Shown in pieces: positions 41,142 to 41,256 of a stretch of 41,256 nt of DNA. The notes under the pieces are model-generated. The model searched no databases, was not told the DNA's origin, and was given only the letters and a program-made list of their open reading frames with translations. Position numbers and translations under genes: made by a program. The stretch comes from Comamonadaceae bacterium (GTDB lineage: Bacteria; Pseudomonadota; Gammaproteobacteria; Burkholderiales; Burkholderiaceae_C), in contig CANNRV010000002.1 in NCBI GenBank assembly GCA_947508145.1, positions 1-41,256 on the forward strand, written 5' to 3'. The first letter of the stretch is position 1; every line of letters begins with the position of its first letter.

Positions 41142-41256
41142 TGGAAGTCCGGGTTAAGGTTAATCTAAATTTGAATTGATGGATTCACCTTCATTGGCAG
41201 CTCGCTGCCGATGAAGGTGGGCGAACTCAGCAGGTGGAATCCGTCCAACGCTGCTA
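41142..41256 (-). mobile_element. End of an IS3-family-like insertion sequence, running off the window
   Basis: The frame on the minus strand (codons from the window edge to TAA 41160-41162) encodes SSVGRIPPAEFAHLHRQRAA and NEGESINSNLD before the stop. This looks like the C-terminus of an IS3-family transposase, where the wording RPHSSLGxxxPAEFA is common. About 18 bases further on, TGGAAGTCCGGGTTAAGG (41142-41159) would be the terminal inverted repeat in IS3-like form beginning TG. Only about 115 bases are in the window. The element directly abuts the truncated HIT gene, so its insertion most likely removed that gene's 5' half. Confidence 0.6.
41186..41219. repeat. Long hairpin inside the transposase end
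   Basis: CACCTTCATTGGCAGC and GCTGCCGATGAAGGTG form a 16-base stem with one mismatch (A/G position) around a 2-base TC turn. It lies within the last coding codons of the transposase. It could be a chance outcome of the codons or a structure shielding the transposase from outside transcription, as hairpins near IS ends sometimes do. Confidence 0.5.

Overview
The window is a chromosomal segment of a flagellated betaproteobacterium, probably Burkholderiales. The reasons are a core of roughly 55-60 % GC with many TTG/CTG leucine codons, a recC-recB-recD cluster, an fkpB-ispH pair, two Adhesin_E-type secreted proteins and an FMN-binding glutamate-synthase-like membrane protein. I cannot name the genus. 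From 36.5 kb onward the DNA becomes markedly AT-rich and looks acquired.

Region 1 (1-11.7 kb) is a flagellar export and basal-body operon: fliE (3' end), fliF, fliG, fliH, an unnamed gene, fliI, fliJ, then fliO, fliP, fliQ, fliR, flhB. It departs from the common layout in several ways. FliF and FliH are much longer than usual. A 215-residue protein between fliH and fliI carries a FliF-like second membrane helix and a FliF-like FliG-binding tail, but no ring domains. Where fliK-fliL-fliM-fliN usually sit there is instead an opposite-strand pair (a Rossmann-fold protein and an Adhesin_E protein). FlhB has NPQH instead of NPTH at its self-cleavage site. The mini-FliF is my best candidate for something undescribed.

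Region 2 (11.7-18.6 kb) continues downstream of flhB with three same-strand genes: a single-pass protein with a C-terminal SPOR domain (DamX-like layout), an acidic soluble protein, and a single-pass coiled-coil protein with an Ala-rich tail. They face a convergent operon read from a clear sigma-70-type promoter: a ParA/MinD-type ATPase, a coiled-coil partner and an FMN-binding glutamate-synthase-family membrane protein. These six genes may form an envelope or pole-organisation module linked to the flagellum, but that is inference.

Region 3 (18.6-36.4 kb) is housekeeping: hslR, a YbbP-type FtsX permease without its ATPase, recC-recB-recD overlapping by ATGA, a second Adhesin_E protein with a His-rich tail, a DUF442 phosphatase-like protein, a repeat-like intergenic stretch, radC-smr (minus strand), fkpB-ispH-serS, a small lipoprotein and tRNA-Ser(CGA).

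Region 4 (36.5-41.26 kb) begins right after the tRNA gene and its terminator and looks like an accessory island. It holds a small basic protein, a small serine recombinase, and a strongly AT-rich pair of secreted proteins (CsgG-like plus SH3-like, then SH3-like alone) sharing a homologous domain. It also holds a 59-residue ORF below the track cutoff, a remnant of a phage/plasmid-type protein without a usable start, a membrane protein with three Cys-containing repeats, and a HIT-family hydrolase that has lost its N-terminal half. The HIT gene stops where the end of an IS3-family-like element begins; that element runs off the window.
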